This document shows positions 62,131-64,000 of a stretch of 64,000 nucleotides of DNA, piece after piece (the first letter of the stretch is position 1; each line of letters opens with the position of its first letter). The notes beneath the pieces were generated by a model. That model saw only the letters and a list, made by a program, of their open reading frames with translations, had not been told where the DNA came from and searched no databases. A program made the translations under genes and the position numbers. The stretch comes from Acanthochromis polyacanthus (Eukaryota; Chordata; Actinopteri; Pomacentridae), in NCBI RefSeq assembly GCF_021347895.1, contig NC_067117.1, positions 21,818,358 to 21,882,357 of the forward strand, in the 5' to 3' direction.

Positions 62131-64000
62131 AAAAACATTTTCTGTAGCTGCATATCAGGTTGACAGCAGGAAGAGTGAACCAAGAAAGTAAAGTTGCTGA
62201 CTATGAAACGAGGAAAAAAGCTTGAAAATCTGCAGAGTCAAGTGATACACTAATTCTTTGTGAGTCTGATGCAATGAGGGACATGGTAATCGAAGCCATT
62301 GTTAGCATAAAAATATTCTTAAATGCAGCTTTATGTATGCAGCCCATTTTGTAATTACAGCACAGCCTTCAGCGTCATCTCCTCTAGCACTAACGTTCTT
62401 CCACAAATGTTTGCTTCCTCCGCTTGTCCCTGTGTTGAATGACAGCTTGGCATCCATCCAGAAGGAGTAGGGGCTCAATGGAACGTGTTGTCCCCCTGAG
62501 AGAGCGGCTGTGGTCCGCTGAGGTGAGGCTTCAGACGACCTGGGAGCGCCTGGTTGTTACTATGCTGAAGATCTGTATGTCAGAGCTGTATAGGGTTTCA
62601 CATGGTGGGGCAGGGAAGTAGCCTGGGAGAACATTCAACTGCTGGGAAGTCAGGAAGTGAACAATAATTCAAAACAGAGCTCCAACAAAAGAGGGCCTTC
62701 AGATGTGTTGACTTTAAACCATAGCATTTCTCCATGTATTCAAGCTATCCCCGTGGAAAATGTATAGGTACACACAAAAATACAAGAAGGTCATGTGTAA
62801 GGTTTGAAATGGAAGCAGTGCATTTAACTGTATTTTGAGGAAAACTGAGTGGAATGTATTCTGCATATGGCGGGACATTAGAGGTAGATTTTGATGTAAA
62901 GGCAGTTTCTGTGAACTTTTCAGTAGTGTGTTTATAGCTACTGTGACTGAAATGAATACCTGACGGACCACAGCTGCAGAATCCCAAAATAATTATACTA
63001 CATAGCTATTTTCAAGCCTAAAGAGGGTGAGTTATTACTCAGATTTGCAAGGATTTTCTGTTCACGTGTTCGATTAGCTAACTAAGGAGCCAATATTGAT
63101 TGTAAACCCTCTCACTGGAATTAATTAGATTACGTGTGTTCGACACAGTCAACATTATAAACTTTATATTCTTCTTCTTTCCTGGTGAAATATGACCCAG
63201 TTAAACACACACCATAGGGCAGCTCCAAAACCATTTATGTCCACTTTGACACATGCTGTCTGTGAATATTTTATGTTTTGCTATTTTCGAAAGCATTAAA
63301 GTTTATGCACTCGAACCAGAGACGTGCATCGTGGTGTCAGAACACATGTGCATGAGTATATGCAACACTCATACAAGAACCACATCTGCAAAACAACCGT
63401 CTTGTTACGCTTTTTGTGAAACGGTGGAAACAAAGTGATCCGATTCAGTGAGCAGTCAGAAAGCGTGAGCTGCTCTGTGGGTTGGGAGAACTCGGTTGTT
63501 CTCTGTGCTGAGCGCGATCGTCTGCTTGGTCACACTGCGCTGTGCTGCGTCTACCGTCCTCAGCAGGAAGCTGCCTCGCTCAGGGCCTGATTCTCCGCCA
63601 TGGGCTCCGAAACTGCAGGTCTTCAGTGGCTTTTCTCTGTGATCCAAAGTGGCACAACTGCTGCACTGACTCAGGAACCTACAGTGTGTGCGTGCTGGCT
63701 TGTGCACTCATACACGATGATAGAATGGTGTGTAATTTATCGTGTACGCAGGGAAAGAATGGCTTTGGTTATGGGTCATGGGTGTCTGTGTGTGTGCCTG
63801 AGTATTGATATATACAGACAAGAACTGTAGATCTGTGTGAGTGTCGCATGCTGAAATATGTGCAAGTTGTTTAAGTCAGGGTTCGTCACCATGACAGTGT
63901 GAGAGACTTCCTTGTCACTACAGGCAAGTGGTCGTGATTGCATTACCTCTTGGAGGACTCATTATCCTCTAAGAATTGACGCATCATTGGGATCATTCAG
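62131..64000. other. Intergenic sequence at the right edge, nothing recognised
   Basis: No exon, RNA gene or transposon was recognised. The GT-rich and mixed sequence at about 63440-63850 carries open frames up to 88 codons without known domains. Confidence 0.35.

Noticed and set aside
47581..64000. Search for the expected upstream neighbour SLC25A26
   Set aside because: No mitochondrial-carrier signature (Px[DE]xx[KR]) with plausible splice sites was recognised in any frame; the gene may lie further right or not be syntenic in this fish.

Overview
This is vertebrate nuclear DNA, almost certainly from a ray-finned (teleost) fish. It is AT-rich, has no operon structure, and is rich in CA/GT microsatellites. 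It carries the scattered decayed transposon families typical of teleosts: Tc1/mariner and hAT fold-back elements, a Helitron-like element, LINE remnants, and a GGGGAC/GTCCCC repeat between two GT tracts. Species and chromosome cannot be read from the sequence.

Only one protein-coding exon can be supported. It lies on the minus strand at 45961-46258 and encodes the first 99 codons plus one base of a MAGI-family membrane-associated guanylate kinase scaffold, closest to MAGI1 (magi1; the a or b paralogue cannot be decided). The start is fixed by an in-frame stop 31 codons upstream. The exon ends at a strong GTAAGA donor inside a glycine codon. A CpG-rich 5' leader and promoter lies at about 46259-46860.

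Because the gene reads leftward and no second MAGI exon is visible, positions 1-45960 are read as the 5' part of intron 1 (more than 45.9 kb, open at the left edge). That intron holds a Tc1 deletion derivative (1972-2465), an L1-type reverse-transcriptase remnant (about 11560-12010), a Helitron-like element (18501-18813), a long GT tract plus fold-back repeat (30266-30668), a Tc1-type MITE (32829-33179), a nested pair of repeats with a 9-bp duplication (about 36700-37390), and hAT-like MITE pieces (39029-39827, 44450-44713).

Upstream of the gene (46861-64000) no coding exon is recognised. This flank has a LINE 3'-end remnant (about 47030-47580), an unclassified repeat (53131-53480), a hAT MITE with a near-perfect 8-bp duplication (53561-53955), a GAAA microsatellite (54385-54436), a fold-back MITE (57706-57944) and a hAT-like piece (about 61145-62130). 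It also has two CpG-bearing, repeat-poor patches (51240-51480 and 54870-55140) that could be regulatory or an unrecognised upstream promoter.

I found no new gene system. The more interesting signals are the nested insertion that carries a palindromic CRE, the Helitron-like element with recognisable termini, the CpG-rich patches upstream of the promoter, and a 32-bp near-identical sequence shared by positions 3743 and 52067. Nearly all other open frames here are chance frames in non-coding DNA, several starting at non-ATG codons.
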